A stretch of DNA of 64,000 nt from JAGLOK01 sp963675575 (GCA_963675575.1 OY776378.1:1736001-1800000), one strand, 5' to 3'. Counted from the first letter of the stretch, positions 51,795-61,934 are shown. A program made the numbers and translations. Notes: generated by a model not told the origin, from the sequence alone.

Positions 51795-51820
51795 AAAAGA
51801 GCCGATTAATCGGCTCTTTT
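51795..51820. terminator. Bidirectional terminator
   Basis: AAAAGAGCCGATT and AATCGGCTCTTTT form a perfect 13-pair palindrome between convergent genes. Confidence 0.9.
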
Positions 51821-51829
51821 TAAATCACA

Positions 51830-52243
51830 TTATTTTCCCCGCTTAAACAATATCGGCACATAGTAAAACACAGGAATGATTAGGAATACCAACCAATTAA
51901 ACAGCCACCAACCGAGCAAAAACCCAGTGACAAAAAAAGTGATAATGGCAATCATTGCACCAACTGTAGCCCAGGCATCCTGCTTTTGCAAGGAGAACTT
52001 AGACGACTTGATGTCATTTAATTCGCGCTCCTTGATTTCAATGTCCGTGTCTAAAAGCTCATCCAAGCTCATACTGTAAATATCGGCAAGAGCGATTAGG
52101 TTGTCGGTGTCAGGAGATGATTCTGCGCGCTCCCATTTGGATACCGCTTGACGGGAAACTCCCAGCTTCGCGGCCAAATGCTCTTGTGAGAGCCCAAAGC
52201 TTTTTCTCAAATTAACAAGTTTGTTTGCTATTGCTACATTCAT
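51830..52243 (-). CDS. HTH_3 regulator with membrane helices (copy 2)
   Basis: A 137-residue protein. Residues 8-62 form the HTH (LSQEHLAAKLGVSRQAVSKW), almost the same as in 46193-46546 up to SSPDTDNLIAL. Two helices follow (about 88-107 and 110-128). The start codon follows AAAAATTAGAAAA, a weak site. Upstream are the GCAAC/GTTGC palindrome (52331-52345), a TATAAT, and, just beyond, an IS5 element. Confidence 0.88.
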   Translation of the reverse strand: MNVAIANKLVNLRKSFGLSQEHLAAKLGVSRQAVSKWERAESSPDTDNLIALADIYSMSLDELLDTDIEIKERELNDIKSSKFSLQKQDAWATVGAMIAIITFFVTGFLLGWWLFNWLVFLIIPVFYYVPILFKRGK

Positions 52244-52330
52244 TTTTCTAATTTTTTCACAGATAAATTTTATGGCTTCATTATAGAAAATTATTAGGCG
52301 GTTGCGCTACCAACTTTGCTTTTAATATCC

Positions 52331-52345
52331 GCAACCCTAGGTTGC
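52331..52345 (-). promoter_or_regulatory. Palindromic operator candidate, HTH gene 2
   Basis: GCAAC-N5-GTTGC (inner bases CCTAG), placed as in HTH gene 1 and followed by a related AAGCAAAGTTGGTAGCG. The IS5 left end starts only eight bases beyond it. Confidence 0.65.
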
Positions 52346-52352
52346 ATTTTAA

Positions 52353-53553
52353 GGAAGGACTGATTAAAGCCATATATTTAATCATCAACTTTAGTATATG
52401 CCATATTGTTCCATATATAGCCCAATATCACCCCATTACTGATAGACTATTAGGTGATAGTGCCCTGTTTTCCCACAAAAGGGCATGGTTATCCTGTGAC
52501 TAGTCCAGGATCTCTATCTGCACGTACACATAGTAGCAAATTAGCACAACCGAATAAGATATAAAACCTATTGAGATTTTTTTGTATGCCACGATACACT
52601 ATCTTGTTATATCCGAAGTATCTTTTTACAATCTGGAATGGATGCTCTACTTTACAACGTACTGCTGACTTTTGGTGCTCTATGTGTCGCTCCCATTGCT
52701 TACCTACGCCTTTTTGCTTCTTTACACTATTTTTAGGTCTACGATTAATCCTGTAATCAATATGCGATTTATCTTCGTCTTGTAAGATTTCTTCGCGTTT
52801 TTGAATACCAATATATCCAGAATCGCCATATACTACTTTGTCGTCATCACGGATTAGTTTAGATGCTACTGTGATATCGTGTTGGTTTGCAGGTGTTGCC
52901 TCAATCGAGTGAACATAGCCACTACCTGCATCTACACCAATATGTATTTTCATTCCAAAGTGCCAGTCACTACCTTTTTTAACAGATTTCATCTCTGGAT
53001 CTCTAGCTTTTTCTTGGTTTTTTGTGGAACTAGGTGCATCGACTATTGTTGCATCTACTATAGTCCCTCCTCGCATGATATGACCACTTTTCTCTAGTCC
53101 TGTGCTTATTGCATTAAATAGCACTTCACCTACATTGTTTTGTTCTATTATTCGTCTGAATTTAAGTAAAGTTGTTGCGTCGGGTACTTGTTCTTCAAAA
53201 AAATCAATTCCCATAAATTTACGCATTGCATAGCTATCATATATTGCTTCCTCGACTCCTTCATCAGATAGGCTGAACCAATTCTGTAATAGATACATTT
53301 TTAGCATCTTCTTGATACCTTTGGGCGGTCTACCTCTTTTACCTTTATAGTAGTAGGGCTTTATATATGATATCCATTCTTCCCACGGAATAACTCCCTC
53401 CATTATATCTAAAAAATCTTCTCTTTTAGTTCTTCTTTTTCTTGCGCTATATTCTAAATCACTGATTGTTTGTTGCTTCATAATTTGCTCCATTTGTTTT
53501 CTTCTATTATACCATTTTTGAGATTTGTATTATTTGATTTAATCAGTGCTTCC
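52353..53553 (-). mobile_element. IS5-family insertion sequence
   Basis: A 1201-bp element with 16-bp ends GGAAGGACTGATTAAA and GGAAGCACTGATTAAA (one mismatch), flanked on both sides by TTAA (52349-52352 and 53554-53557), a typical IS5-type target duplication. It carries one intact transposase and looks recent. Confidence 0.93.
52489..53481 (-). CDS. IS5-family transposase
   Basis: A 330-residue DDE transposase, starting at ATG 53481 after GGAG; an ATG four codons earlier lies on the ribosome site. The catalytic residues are D in IVDATIVDAP, D in VVYGDSGYIG and E in CKVEHPFQIVKRYFGY. The N-terminal segment YYKGKRGRPPKGIKKMLKMY is typical. The frame is complete. Confidence 0.95.
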   Translation of the reverse strand: MKQQTISDLEYSARKRRTKREDFLDIMEGVIPWEEWISYIKPYYYKGKRGRPPKGIKKMLKMYLLQNWFSLSDEGVEEAIYDSYAMRKFMGIDFFEEQVPDATTLLKFRRIIEQNNVGEVLFNAISTGLEKSGHIMRGGTIVDATIVDAPSSTKNQEKARDPEMKSVKKGSDWHFGMKIHIGVDAGSGYVHSIEATPANQHDITVASKLIRDDDKVVYGDSGYIGIQKREEILQDEDKSHIDYRINRRPKNSVKKQKGVGKQWERHIEHQKSAVRCKVEHPFQIVKRYFGYNKIVYRGIQKNLNRFYILFGCANLLLCVRADRDPGLVTG

Positions 53554-53690
53554 TTAAGTTATAAATTCATTTTACACCAAAACAAGGTAAAATCCATTAA
53601 AAAACTATAATGATTTTCTAATTTATAATATCTTATCTATCTGTTATAATTTAAAAGAAAAAGTATTTTAGATAAACAAGGAGGAGTGAA

Positions 53691-55013
53691 ATGAAGGTAT
53701 TAAAAGGGATATTTCTGGTGCTTATTATTTTCCCGATGATTATTGTGCTTACGCTTTTGCAGGTGCAGTTCTCGCTGCAAAACACAGTTCTGTCATCAAA
53801 GTACTTCGATAAGATGTATGATAAAAGCGATTTGGGTGAAGCTATAAACGAAATGATCGTCTCATCCGTCGAGGACCTTACAGCCGATTTTAGCGCAGCA
53901 TCAGGCGAAACGAAAAACATCTCGGACGCAATTGACGCGGATGGTCTCGAAGAGATTTCCGAAGATTTGATAAAAGGTTTTTACGCCTACTTTGCAGGTC
54001 GAGAAGATTCCCTTCCGGAAATAGACATAGAGCCTCTAAAGGATATAATTCTGGACGCCGCCGTCACGCAGTTTATGGCCGATGATGAAATGGTCACCAT
54101 GGTGGAGTTTATGATATCTACCTATGAAAATATGGGCGAGACAGTAGATGAGGAAGCAATCGCCGAGCTTGCGCCTTCGTTTGGAACGCAGGAGATGGGC
54201 GATGAGATGTACGCCGCCATGATAGAAGCTATCGAAGCTCTGGATAAAAATCTTAGTTCGCATGAAAAAGCTGAAATCATTGTAATAATAATAATGAAGG
54301 AAGCCTTTGGCTATGAAGACATAAATGATGAAATTGATTTGGACGAAGTGATAAACGACGTGTTTGAAGAAGATGAAAATCCGCTCTTAGCCGTACGGGA
54401 AATATTGTTGGTAATAAAGGAAAATCTTTTTTGGGCGCTTTTGGCCATCTTCCTTATACTCGCACTCATAGTTATTTTGACTGCTTTCCGCCCGGCTTCA
54501 ATATTCGGCTGGCTTTCCGCCCCGCTTGTGGCATGTGGGCTGTTTGGCGTTGGCACGGGGCTTTTGGGCTTGATTACACCAACACTCACACGTTACGCGA
54601 CGACAATGTCAATGGACATCGGCGGGAACGCCTCGGAACACATACAGAACTTCATGCAAAACTATATGAGCGGCATAAGCATCTATTTCCTTGTTTCGGG
54701 AGCAGTGCTTCTTGCAGCGGGCATAGTATTTATAATTCTCGCGGCACTTCTTTCAAACCGCGCGAAAATATCCGAGCTTCCCAAAAAGAAAACAAACGCG
54801 GCACTGCTTGTTGTTAGGATTGTGTTGGTTTTAGCGCTTCTTATAATCTTAGTTTTTGTTACGGGATGGCTTTTCGGTGAAATCTACGAAACCATTGACA
54901 ACGCCGCAGCGGTGATTGAGCGCTCATCCGATAAAATTGGAAGCGAGGAATTCTTTAACGCTATAGAAAAAGCGGCGAACTTCAGCTTCTCCTCCATGCC
55001 GGACGGCAACTAA
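53691..55013 (+). CDS. Large membrane protein, function unknown
   Basis: A 440-residue protein. One helix at the start (about 5-25) is followed by a large acidic outside part (about 30-240, rich in Asp/Glu, for example DEIDLDEVINDVFEEDENP). Four further helices follow (about 248-268, 275-300, 325-350, 375-400). The start has AAGGAGGAG at ideal spacing. The family is not recognised. The acidic ectodomain could bind cations or a partner outside the cell. It is monocistronic with a strong terminator. Confidence 0.75.
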   Translation: MKVLKGIFLVLIIFPMIIVLTLLQVQFSLQNTVLSSKYFDKMYDKSDLGEAINEMIVSSVEDLTADFSAASGETKNISDAIDADGLEEISEDLIKGFYAYFAGREDSLPEIDIEPLKDIILDAAVTQFMADDEMVTMVEFMISTYENMGETVDEEAIAELAPSFGTQEMGDEMYAAMIEAIEALDKNLSSHEKAEIIVIIIMKEAFGYEDINDEIDLDEVINDVFEEDENPLLAVREILLVIKENLFWALLAIFLILALIVILTAFRPASIFGWLSAPLVACGLFGVGTGLLGLITPTLTRYATTMSMDIGGNASEHIQNFMQNYMSGISIYFLVSGAVLLAAGIVFIILAALLSNRAKISELPKKKTNAALLVVRIVLVLALLIILVFVTGWLFGEIYETIDNAAAVIERSSDKIGSEEFFNAIEKAANFSFSSMPDGN

Positions 55014-55034
55014 TAATAGGATTAAATATAACAA

Positions 55035-55067
55035 AAAATTCCGGCTATAACCGCCGGAATTTTTTTA
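55035..55067 (+). terminator. Terminator between gene 53691 and proS
   Basis: AAATTCCGG and CCGGAATTT form a stem followed by a T run. It serves both convergent genes. Confidence 0.85.
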
Positions 55068-55085
55068 TGTGCAACTATAAATCAA

Positions 55086-56783
55086 CTAGCTATTTTTTAT
55101 AATATCCTGTATCTTTGATACAACTTCATCAAGCGCAACTTCATTGACTTCGTCGCTCTTTCGCTCTTTAAGCTCGACCACACCGCTTGCGATGCCCCGC
55201 CCAACAGTTACGCGGATTGGAATGCCTATTAGTTCCGCATCGTTGAATTTCACGCCCGCACGCTCGTCGCGGTCATCCAATATAGTGTCAATGCCCAAAG
55301 CGTTAAGCTCGCTGTAAAGCTTCTCGGATGCTTGTGCCTGCGCTTCATCGCTTGCGCGTATCAATACAATATAAACCTTGTATGGCGCAACGTTCATTGG
55401 CCATGCAATGCCTTTTTCATCCGAGTTTTGTTCAACAATAGCCGCCATAGTGCGTCCAATGCCAAGGCCGTATGAACCCATCACCACAGGGTGCAGCGTG
55501 TTTTTTTGATCGGCATATTCAAGGTCCAAGGCTTCTGAATATTTTGTTCCAAGTTTAAAAGTGTTGCCTACTTCGATGCCTTTTTTAAACACGATTTCCC
55601 CGCCGCATTTGGGGCACTTGTCCCCTTCTTTGATGTTTGTGACGTCTCCCGTCATGTCATATTTCACATCGCGCGAAACGCTGATGTTTTTTACATGATA
55701 ATCTTTTTTGTTTGCGCCCGTCACCATGTCGTTGCGCTCAAGCACAGCGCTGTCGGCGACGACTTTTATGCCCAAACCAATTGGTCCCATATATCCTACC
55801 ACGCCGTTTGTGCCATTTTCTATTTCCTCGGGCTCTGGAAGCTCCACCGTTAAAGCGTTAAACATTTTCCCGATTTTAACTTCGTTTGCATGACGGTCGC
55901 CGGGCATGATGAAAGCTATCAGCTCCCCGTCAACTTTATAAACAAGCGTTTTTAGGAAACTATCCGCAGTCAATCCCAAAAACTCGGTAAGTTCATCAAT
56001 TGTACGTGCGTTTGGAGTGTGTATCTCTTCGGGCGCGCCTTGAATCTCATCAGTTTTAGCTTCCGCTATCACTTCTGCGACTTCGAGGTTTGATGCATAG
56101 TCGCACTCATCGCACATCACCAATATATCTTCGCCGATGTCGCAAACCGCTTGGAATTCCTCGGAAAGGTGTCCACCCATAGCTCCTGTGTCGGCTTTAA
56201 CTATTACGTAGTTTAATCCCAGTCTGTCAAACACGTTCTTGTAAGCGTCAAACATCTTTTTATATGACACATCCAACCCTTCCATATCCGCATCAAAAGA
56301 GTACGCGTCTTTCATTATAAATTCACGTACCCGAATTAAACCATAGCGTGGTCTTGGTTCATCTCGGAATTTATTTTGGAACTGGAATATATTAAACGGC
56401 AAATCCTTATAGGAATTCACCTTCATCTTGGCGGCGATAGCGAAAAGCTCCTCATGTGTGGGTCCCAATACATACGGACGCTCATAGCGGTCGGCAAGCT
56501 TGAATATGTTAGGACCAAATATTTGCGCCCTGCCGCTTTTTTCATATATCTCTTTATGCACAAGCGATGGCATCAGCAGCTCCTGCGATCCGGCCTTCAC
56601 CATTTCTTCACGCACTATTTCTTCGATATTTTTTAGCACACGAAGCCCTAGCGGCATAAACATATATACGCCGGAGCTTGATTTTTTAATCATTCCGCTG
56701 CGCACCAAAAGATTGCTGCTGGTGGAATCCTCATCGGCGGCTTCCTGTCTTAATGTATAAAAAAACTGGTTTATTAGTTTCAT
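55086..56783 (-). CDS. proS: Prolyl-tRNA synthetase, bacterial type
   Basis: A 565-residue class II synthetase. Motif 1 is at the start, motif 2 at RYGLIRVREFIMKDAYSF, and motif 3 at GSYGLGIGRTMAAI. The editing domain (YbaK-like insert, about residues 240-395, with FIMPGDRHANEVKIGKMFNA) removes mischarged alanine. The C-terminal anticodon-binding domain is at about 470-565. A CxxC pair (CPKCGGEIVF, plus MCDECDYASN earlier) may hold zinc. It is a single gene. Confidence 0.97.
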   Translation of the reverse strand: MKLINQFFYTLRQEAADEDSTSSNLLVRSGMIKKSSSGVYMFMPLGLRVLKNIEEIVREEMVKAGSQELLMPSLVHKEIYEKSGRAQIFGPNIFKLADRYERPYVLGPTHEELFAIAAKMKVNSYKDLPFNIFQFQNKFRDEPRPRYGLIRVREFIMKDAYSFDADMEGLDVSYKKMFDAYKNVFDRLGLNYVIVKADTGAMGGHLSEEFQAVCDIGEDILVMCDECDYASNLEVAEVIAEAKTDEIQGAPEEIHTPNARTIDELTEFLGLTADSFLKTLVYKVDGELIAFIMPGDRHANEVKIGKMFNALTVELPEPEEIENGTNGVVGYMGPIGLGIKVVADSAVLERNDMVTGANKKDYHVKNISVSRDVKYDMTGDVTNIKEGDKCPKCGGEIVFKKGIEVGNTFKLGTKYSEALDLEYADQKNTLHPVVMGSYGLGIGRTMAAIVEQNSDEKGIAWPMNVAPYKVYIVLIRASDEAQAQASEKLYSELNALGIDTILDDRDERAGVKFNDAELIGIPIRVTVGRGIASGVVELKERKSDEVNEVALDEVVSKIQDIIKNS

Positions 56784-56869
56784 ATTATATCCCCTAAAAT
56801 CTTTGTTTTACAGTTAATTATCATACCAAAATAACGCACAAAAAGAAAGTGCGAGTTCAATACATATTT

Positions 56870-58507
56870 TTAATTTGAGTTATTTTCTATAGTTTCTTTC
56901 ACTGTTTTCGTTTTCATACGTTTTCCCGAAGCAATGACGTAAAAAAGCAACGGAGGAAACAATGTGACAGTAGGCAATAAATATCTTAGCTCTTTGGTTA
57001 TTGTAGACACCGCAATGGACAATACATTCAAAAGAATCGGAACAAATACAATCCAATTCATTTTTATTTGCTTTCCTCTCCAAAAAACCAAAAACGAAGA
57101 CAGCAGTATAATCGTCAGAAAAACATTGCTGAAGACACCCATATACCCCCATATTTGATATGTATTATAAAAAAAGTCTTTCATGCAAATCAATGGGTTT
57201 TTTATAAAAAGGCTGAAGTAAAGTTTTATAACCTCCATTTTGTGCGTTCCCATTCCTACAACAAAAAAGTTGTTATACACTTCATTGCTGTGCTCTTCAA
57301 AAAAACCGTCGGGGTCGTCTGTTTCAGGTGTCCATATAAGGTCTTTCATTTGCCACCTGTTGTAGTGAGCTTTTATCCAATCAATTCCCAATATCTCATC
57401 TACCCTCTGCAGTTCCTCTTCAGAAATATTTCCATCTTGGGCGACCACCGCTGAAATGCCAGAGCCAAACACCTGCAAAGAAAAGCCGTTTTCTTTATGC
57501 TCACATCCCATCACATTGTATATGATAAAATACACTCCAATCGATAATACTGCCAAAGACGCCACAAAAGAAATTAAAGGCTTAAAATAACGTTTCTTAA
57601 TAAATATGCATATTAGATAAATTGCTAAAAATACTGCGCAGACTATGCCGTTATATCGTAAATAGTAGCATACTGTAAGGAGCCCTCCCCACAGTACTCC
57701 GTATATAATTTTAGGTTTAAAATCATCAGTTAAGCGCATCAATAAATACGTAATGATTCCCAAAACGAAAGTATACGGAATATCTTTATATGGATACATA
57801 TAATAAGTACTCATAATAGAAAACGAAAAAATGATATTTGCAATAAGCAGCCATTGGCTGTTTATTCCCTTTTCATAAAAGTATTTTGAAAAAAGACCGG
57901 CCAGCAAAGAAATTAAAAATATTTGAAAAAGAATTACTATATCATAGCCATCGCGAATCTTAAGCAAGCATTTCAATAAAAGAGTGTGAAAAGGTGCGTG
58001 TATATCCGTGAATGGTAAAATTCCATGGATTTGCTCCCATTGGTTTACCGTGTCGGGGCTTATTCCTGAAGGATAATATTGGGACAACCAAAAAAGAGAT
58101 AACGAAATAAAAACCGCCGCAAAAATTTCAAAGAACACCATGCGCGGGTTTTTTAAACTATTCATATCGGAATCCGCATAATTTTCTTTTAACATCTGCC
58201 ATAACATAATAAAGCCTCTAACTGTAATAAAAAACTTTACTATAATTAAAATAAAAGTGGTAATATCATTTATCCAAGCTTTATAAGAGGAAGCTGTCAG
58301 AATGACCGCCAGAATGAGAGAGCCTACAAGATAACTTTTCGTAAAGAGATTATCCCTAATTTTTTTTACTAAAAGAAAAATCAGAAGATAGGCAAATTCA
58401 TATGGAGGATTGGCAGTGGCGCCCTTTTTAAAGTACAGAAATAAGACAGGTATTAAAAGAAAAGTAATTATTGTTTCTTTTAAATTATTTTTTTCATACA
58501 CTTTCAT
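56870..58507 (-). CDS. DUF6020-like polytopic membrane protein (copy 2)
   Basis: A 545-residue paralogue of 41516-43351 with about 12 helices. It shares YYPSGISPDTVNQWEQIHG, YPYKDIPYTFVLGIITYL and LRYNGIVCAVFLAI. The conserved acidic SPDT/KD motifs in the first loops recall GT-C glycosyltransferases, which would place sugars on a lipid carrier at the membrane, but no enzyme role is proven. The start is ATG 58507 after AAGGA; the ATG nine codons earlier (58534) is less well placed. It is a single gene between proS and the corA cluster. Confidence 0.8.
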   Translation of the reverse strand: MKVYEKNNLKETIITFLLIPVLFLYFKKGATANPPYEFAYLLIFLLVKKIRDNLFTKSYLVGSLILAVILTASSYKAWINDITTFILIIVKFFITVRGFIMLWQMLKENYADSDMNSLKNPRMVFFEIFAAVFISLSLFWLSQYYPSGISPDTVNQWEQIHGILPFTDIHAPFHTLLLKCLLKIRDGYDIVILFQIFLISLLAGLFSKYFYEKGINSQWLLIANIIFSFSIMSTYYMYPYKDIPYTFVLGIITYLLMRLTDDFKPKIIYGVLWGGLLTVCYYLRYNGIVCAVFLAIYLICIFIKKRYFKPLISFVASLAVLSIGVYFIIYNVMGCEHKENGFSLQVFGSGISAVVAQDGNISEEELQRVDEILGIDWIKAHYNRWQMKDLIWTPETDDPDGFFEEHSNEVYNNFFVVGMGTHKMEVIKLYFSLFIKNPLICMKDFFYNTYQIWGYMGVFSNVFLTIILLSSFLVFWRGKQIKMNWIVFVPILLNVLSIAVSTITKELRYLLPTVTLFPPLLFYVIASGKRMKTKTVKETIENNSN

Positions 58508-58734
58508 ACATTTCCTTACTTTTTTTATTAACATTATATTATATATTCAATAGACTTTCATCCCTTATTTTATTTATTATGTCATATTACAAACTCTGCT
58601 CTTAATTTCTGTTAAATACTCTTACTATTGGCTTTTAAATTCACACATTCACTTATGCAAAATTCGTGCGTTTACATAAAACCTTATATCTGTTACCATT
58701 ATATTATGAAATAAAATCAGAAGAGGGTGCAATT

Positions 58735-59790
58735 ATGCCTATCATTAATTTAAAGGCGATTACAAACCAAATTACCAACCAACCGCCGGGCACTCTAAGG
58801 TACACGGGAAAACTGAAAACGGAAAAAGTAACCGTTGAGGTTATCGAATACTGCGAAGAGTCAATCAGCCGCAAAATAATAAAAAGCGTTGATGAGCTGC
58901 CTGAAAGTTCCCCAAATGTGGTGTGGCTCAATGTGATAGGAATGCACGACACCTCACTCGTGAAAAAAATTGGTGAACATTTTGGTATTCACCGCATTGA
59001 CTTGGAAGGCGTTGTTAATGTTGTGGAGCGAAGCAAAATTGAGAACAAAGATGAATATCTTTTTTCCATATTGAAAATGGTGTATATCGAAGAAAATCGA
59101 GTTATGCACGAACATTTGTCCGTCATATTGAAAAACAATGTGCTTATAACTTTCCAAGAAACTAAAGGAGACGTGTTTGACGCTGTGCGCGAGCGCTTGG
59201 ACAACAAGGAAGGACAGATTCGCAGCCTTGGCGCCGACTATCTGTACTATAGCCTTTTAGACAACGTAATCGACCAATACTATGACATAATAAGCTATGT
59301 TTCCGATAGGTTTACAGAGGCGGAAACAGCCGTTATCGCCGAAAACAAAAACGAAATGGCGAAAGTATATTGGTTGCGCAAAGAACTTTTATATCTGAAA
59401 AACGGAATTGATCCTCTGCACAGTGCGATAAGGGGACTCATCCAAAACAAGCCTGAGCTGTTAGGAGTTGAAATATTTCCTTATTTAAGAGATGTTTTGG
59501 ACAATGTATCGCAAATCATGGAAGAGATAATGACTTTCCGCGAAATGGTAAACAGCCTCTTTGAAACACAAATGTCCAATTCAAGCAACGATATGAATAA
59601 AACCATGATGACGCTCACCATCTTCTCGGCGATTTTCATTCCACTCTCATTTTTGGCAGGTGTTTTCGGGATGAACTTTATATCTGTTCCAGGTCTTACT
59701 TCACAAAGCTCGTTTATTATTTTTTGCGCGGGCTGTGCGATCATTGCAGTAGGAATGCTCGTTTTTTTCAAAATAAGAAAATGGTTCTAA
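58735..59790 (+). CDS. corA: CorA-family divalent metal transporter
   Basis: A 351-residue magnesium-type channel. The large N-terminal cytoplasmic domain (about 1-285) senses Mg. The two C-terminal helices are near 291-310 and 323-345, with the GMN signature in LAGVFGMNFISVPG. The start is ATG 58735; AGAGGG lies eight bases upstream. An in-frame ATG 23 codons earlier has no site. It leads a closely spaced plus-strand cluster of five genes (gaps of 14-36 bases). Confidence 0.95.
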   Translation: MPIINLKAITNQITNQPPGTLRYTGKLKTEKVTVEVIEYCEESISRKIIKSVDELPESSPNVVWLNVIGMHDTSLVKKIGEHFGIHRIDLEGVVNVVERSKIENKDEYLFSILKMVYIEENRVMHEHLSVILKNNVLITFQETKGDVFDAVRERLDNKEGQIRSLGADYLYYSLLDNVIDQYYDIISYVSDRFTEAETAVIAENKNEMAKVYWLRKELLYLKNGIDPLHSAIRGLIQNKPELLGVEIFPYLRDVLDNVSQIMEEIMTFREMVNSLFETQMSNSSNDMNKTMMTLTIFSAIFIPLSFLAGVFGMNFISVPGLTSQSSFIIFCAGCAIIAVGMLVFFKIRKWF

Positions 59791-59825
59791 AAGAAGAGTA
59801 CTAAATTGCATATTGGGAGAGAAAC

Positions 59826-60716
59826 ATGTCTATAGCCAGCTATATTTTAAAGAAAACGTTCGATTCTGGTGATAACATAAGGGATAAAGGATTACAGACG
59901 CCCGCCAATATCAAGCGCAATGACGATATATCCTACGGCAAGCACGGTGCGGCCAACACACTTGATGTATATTATCCAAAAGATACCGCATGTAAATTGC
60001 CCACTATCATTAATGTGCACGGTGGCGGCTGGGTATATGGAGATAAGCATAGATATCAATTCTATTGTATGGAAATGGCGGCTTTCGGCTTTACCGTTAT
60101 AAATTTCAGCTATAGGCTGGCGCCAAAATTCAAATTTCCGGCGCAATTGGAAGATGTAAATAACGTGGTGATGTGGACTCTTTTAAACCATGAAAAATAC
60201 TTTATAGATACAGATAATACCTTCTTGGTTGGCGATTCCGCGGGTGCGCATTTAGCGTCATTATACACTGCTTTTTGCACCGATGAGAAGTATCAAAAAG
60301 AGTTTACTTTTTCGCCGCCCAAGGATTTTGTGCCCAACGCTCTAGTGCTTAACTGTGGTATTTATGACGTGAAAACCGCAGTTAAAAACAAATCTTCAAA
60401 CACCCGCTATCTGATTAAAGATTTAATGGGCAAAGAAGGGTATAATAACCATCTTGACCTAATAGCCCCCCTCTCATTGGTAAACGAAAAATTTCCTCCC
60501 ATATATTTAATGTCCGCACTTGGGGATTTTCTTCTTCATCAAATCGATACAATGGAAAAGCGGTTAAAGTCGCTGGGGGTTGTATATGAAAAGAAAATTT
60601 ATGGCACGCAACACAATAAGCTTATGCATGTGTTTCATCTAAATATACGAAGCGATGAAGCGAAGCTTTGTAATAGCGAAGAGGCTGATTTTATCAATCG
60701 GAACACAAAAAAATAA
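59826..60716 (+). CDS. Alpha/beta hydrolase (HSL-like esterase)
   Basis: A 296-residue hydrolase. The oxyanion motif is NVHGGGWVYGDK, the nucleophile is Ser in LVGDSAGAHLAS, and the acid and His are likely near ALGDFLLHQ and YGTQHNKLMHVF. The missing usual Asp-x-x-x-His spacing cannot be judged without alignment. It probably acts on small esters in the cytoplasm, since no signal peptide is seen. RBS GGGAGA is present. Confidence 0.88.
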   Translation: MSIASYILKKTFDSGDNIRDKGLQTPANIKRNDDISYGKHGAANTLDVYYPKDTACKLPTIINVHGGGWVYGDKHRYQFYCMEMAAFGFTVINFSYRLAPKFKFPAQLEDVNNVVMWTLLNHEKYFIDTDNTFLVGDSAGAHLASLYTAFCTDEKYQKEFTFSPPKDFVPNALVLNCGIYDVKTAVKNKSSNTRYLIKDLMGKEGYNNHLDLIAPLSLVNEKFPPIYLMSALGDFLLHQIDTMEKRLKSLGVVYEKKIYGTQHNKLMHVFHLNIRSDEAKLCNSEEADFINRNTKK

Positions 60717-60752
60717 CTTAACATTAAAAATAAGCAAACGGAGGACAAAGCA

Positions 60753-61286
60753 ATGAACATATTTGCAACTAACAGCATTTGGATATATTTTCTGATATTT
60801 TTCGGGAAAATATTGGAGGTGGCGGTTTCCACACTGCGGCTGGTGCTGATAAACCGAGGAGAGCGCGTCAAAGGTTCGCTGCTCGCCTTTTTCGATGTTC
60901 TTTTGTGGATTACTATTACCGGCTCTGTGCTGGCTGACTTCGGAAATAGTCTCCCCAAAATAGCGGTGTTCTGTCTTGCTTTCGCGGTGGGCAATTACTT
61001 GGGGTCTTGGCTGGACGCAAAGCTCGCCTTTGGTATAAGCTCTATCCAAATAATATTAAAAGACACCGAATTAGTGGACATTCTGCTGGAGCAGCTAAGG
61101 GGAAATTCGTTCGCGGTGACGGTTGTTAACGGCCAAGGCAAAGATGGCAAGCGTAAGCTTTTAATAATACACCTGAAACGCAAGCGCATCCCGGAGGCAG
61201 TGAAAATTATAAACGACATTACCGAAGACTGCATGATTTCCATCAATGATGTGAAGACCATACGTGGCGGATATCTTAAGAAATAA
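60753..61286 (+). CDS. DUF5698/DUF2179 membrane protein (UPF0316-like)
   Basis: A 177-residue protein. Three helices at about 10-30, 42-62 and 65-85 form the DUF5698 part (FFGKILEVAVSTLRLVLINR). A soluble DUF2179 domain (about 95-177) holds SIQIILKDTELVDILLEQLR and NDVKTIRGGYLKK. This is the composition of UPF0316 proteins. The function is unknown; DUF2179 is often a regulatory ligand-binding unit. Start after GGAGGA. It lies 36 bases after the hydrolase. Confidence 0.88.
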   Translation: MNIFATNSIWIYFLIFFGKILEVAVSTLRLVLINRGERVKGSLLAFFDVLLWITITGSVLADFGNSLPKIAVFCLAFAVGNYLGSWLDAKLAFGISSIQIILKDTELVDILLEQLRGNSFAVTVVNGQGKDGKRKLLIIHLKRKRIPEAVKIINDITEDCMISINDVKTIRGGYLKK

Positions 61287-61300
61287 GGATTATTTAAGCT

Positions 61301-61918
61301 GTGAAATTTTTAGACCATAAAAAACCTATATCCACCTGCAAGGAAAAAGATTGCGAAAACTGCGATGTTAAAACCGATGTAACCTGCCATTTTACAAAAA
61401 AACATCTCATATCATTTTTTGCAGCAGCGTTTCCTGCCTTTATAATTGGAGGTATCGGTGCCGCACTTTATTCATGGTGGGCACTTTTAATATTTGTGAC
61501 AACGCTTCCACTTTATTTTGGGCTAATAGAAATACGTGTCATGTGCTCGCACTGCCCTCATTACGCGGAGCCCTCGACAAAAGTTCTTACATGCTGGGCC
61601 AATTATGGCAGTCCGAAGATTTGGAAATATCGCCCCGGACCAATGAGCTTTATGGAAAAGGCCGTGTTTATTTTAGGAATGTTTGCGGTCTTTTTCATTC
61701 CCGCGCTTTTTATGATATTAAGCGGAAGGTTTATTCTCCTAGCAATATATCTTGTGTATACAGCTTTTGGATTTTTCATGCTTTTGTCCTTTTTATGCAT
61801 CAAATGCATGAACTTTGCATGCCCTTTTAATCGCACAGACAAACAAACACAACAGCGTTTCTTTACCCACAATCCCAGTGTAAAAAAAGCATGGGATGAA
61901 AAAAATAACGACTCTTGA
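61301..61918 (+). CDS. Cysteine-rich membrane protein, function unknown
   Basis: A 205-residue protein starting at GTG. Cysteines cluster in three places: CKEKDCENCDVKTDVTC near the start, MCSHCPHYAE in the middle, and CIKCMNFACPF near the end. Four helices lie at about 38-55, 57-75, 122-142 and 147-165. The Cys pairs look able to bind metal or iron-sulfur on the cytoplasmic face. No family is named with confidence. It follows the UPF0316 gene by 14 bases and probably shares its transcript. Confidence 0.75.
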   Translation: MKFLDHKKPISTCKEKDCENCDVKTDVTCHFTKKHLISFFAAAFPAFIIGGIGAALYSWWALLIFVTTLPLYFGLIEIRVMCSHCPHYAEPSTKVLTCWANYGSPKIWKYRPGPMSFMEKAVFILGMFAVFFIPALFMILSGRFILLAIYLVYTAFGFFMLLSFLCIKCMNFACPFNRTDKQTQQRFFTHNPSVKKAWDEKNNDS

Positions 61919-61934
61919 TTTAAAGGAGACTTAT

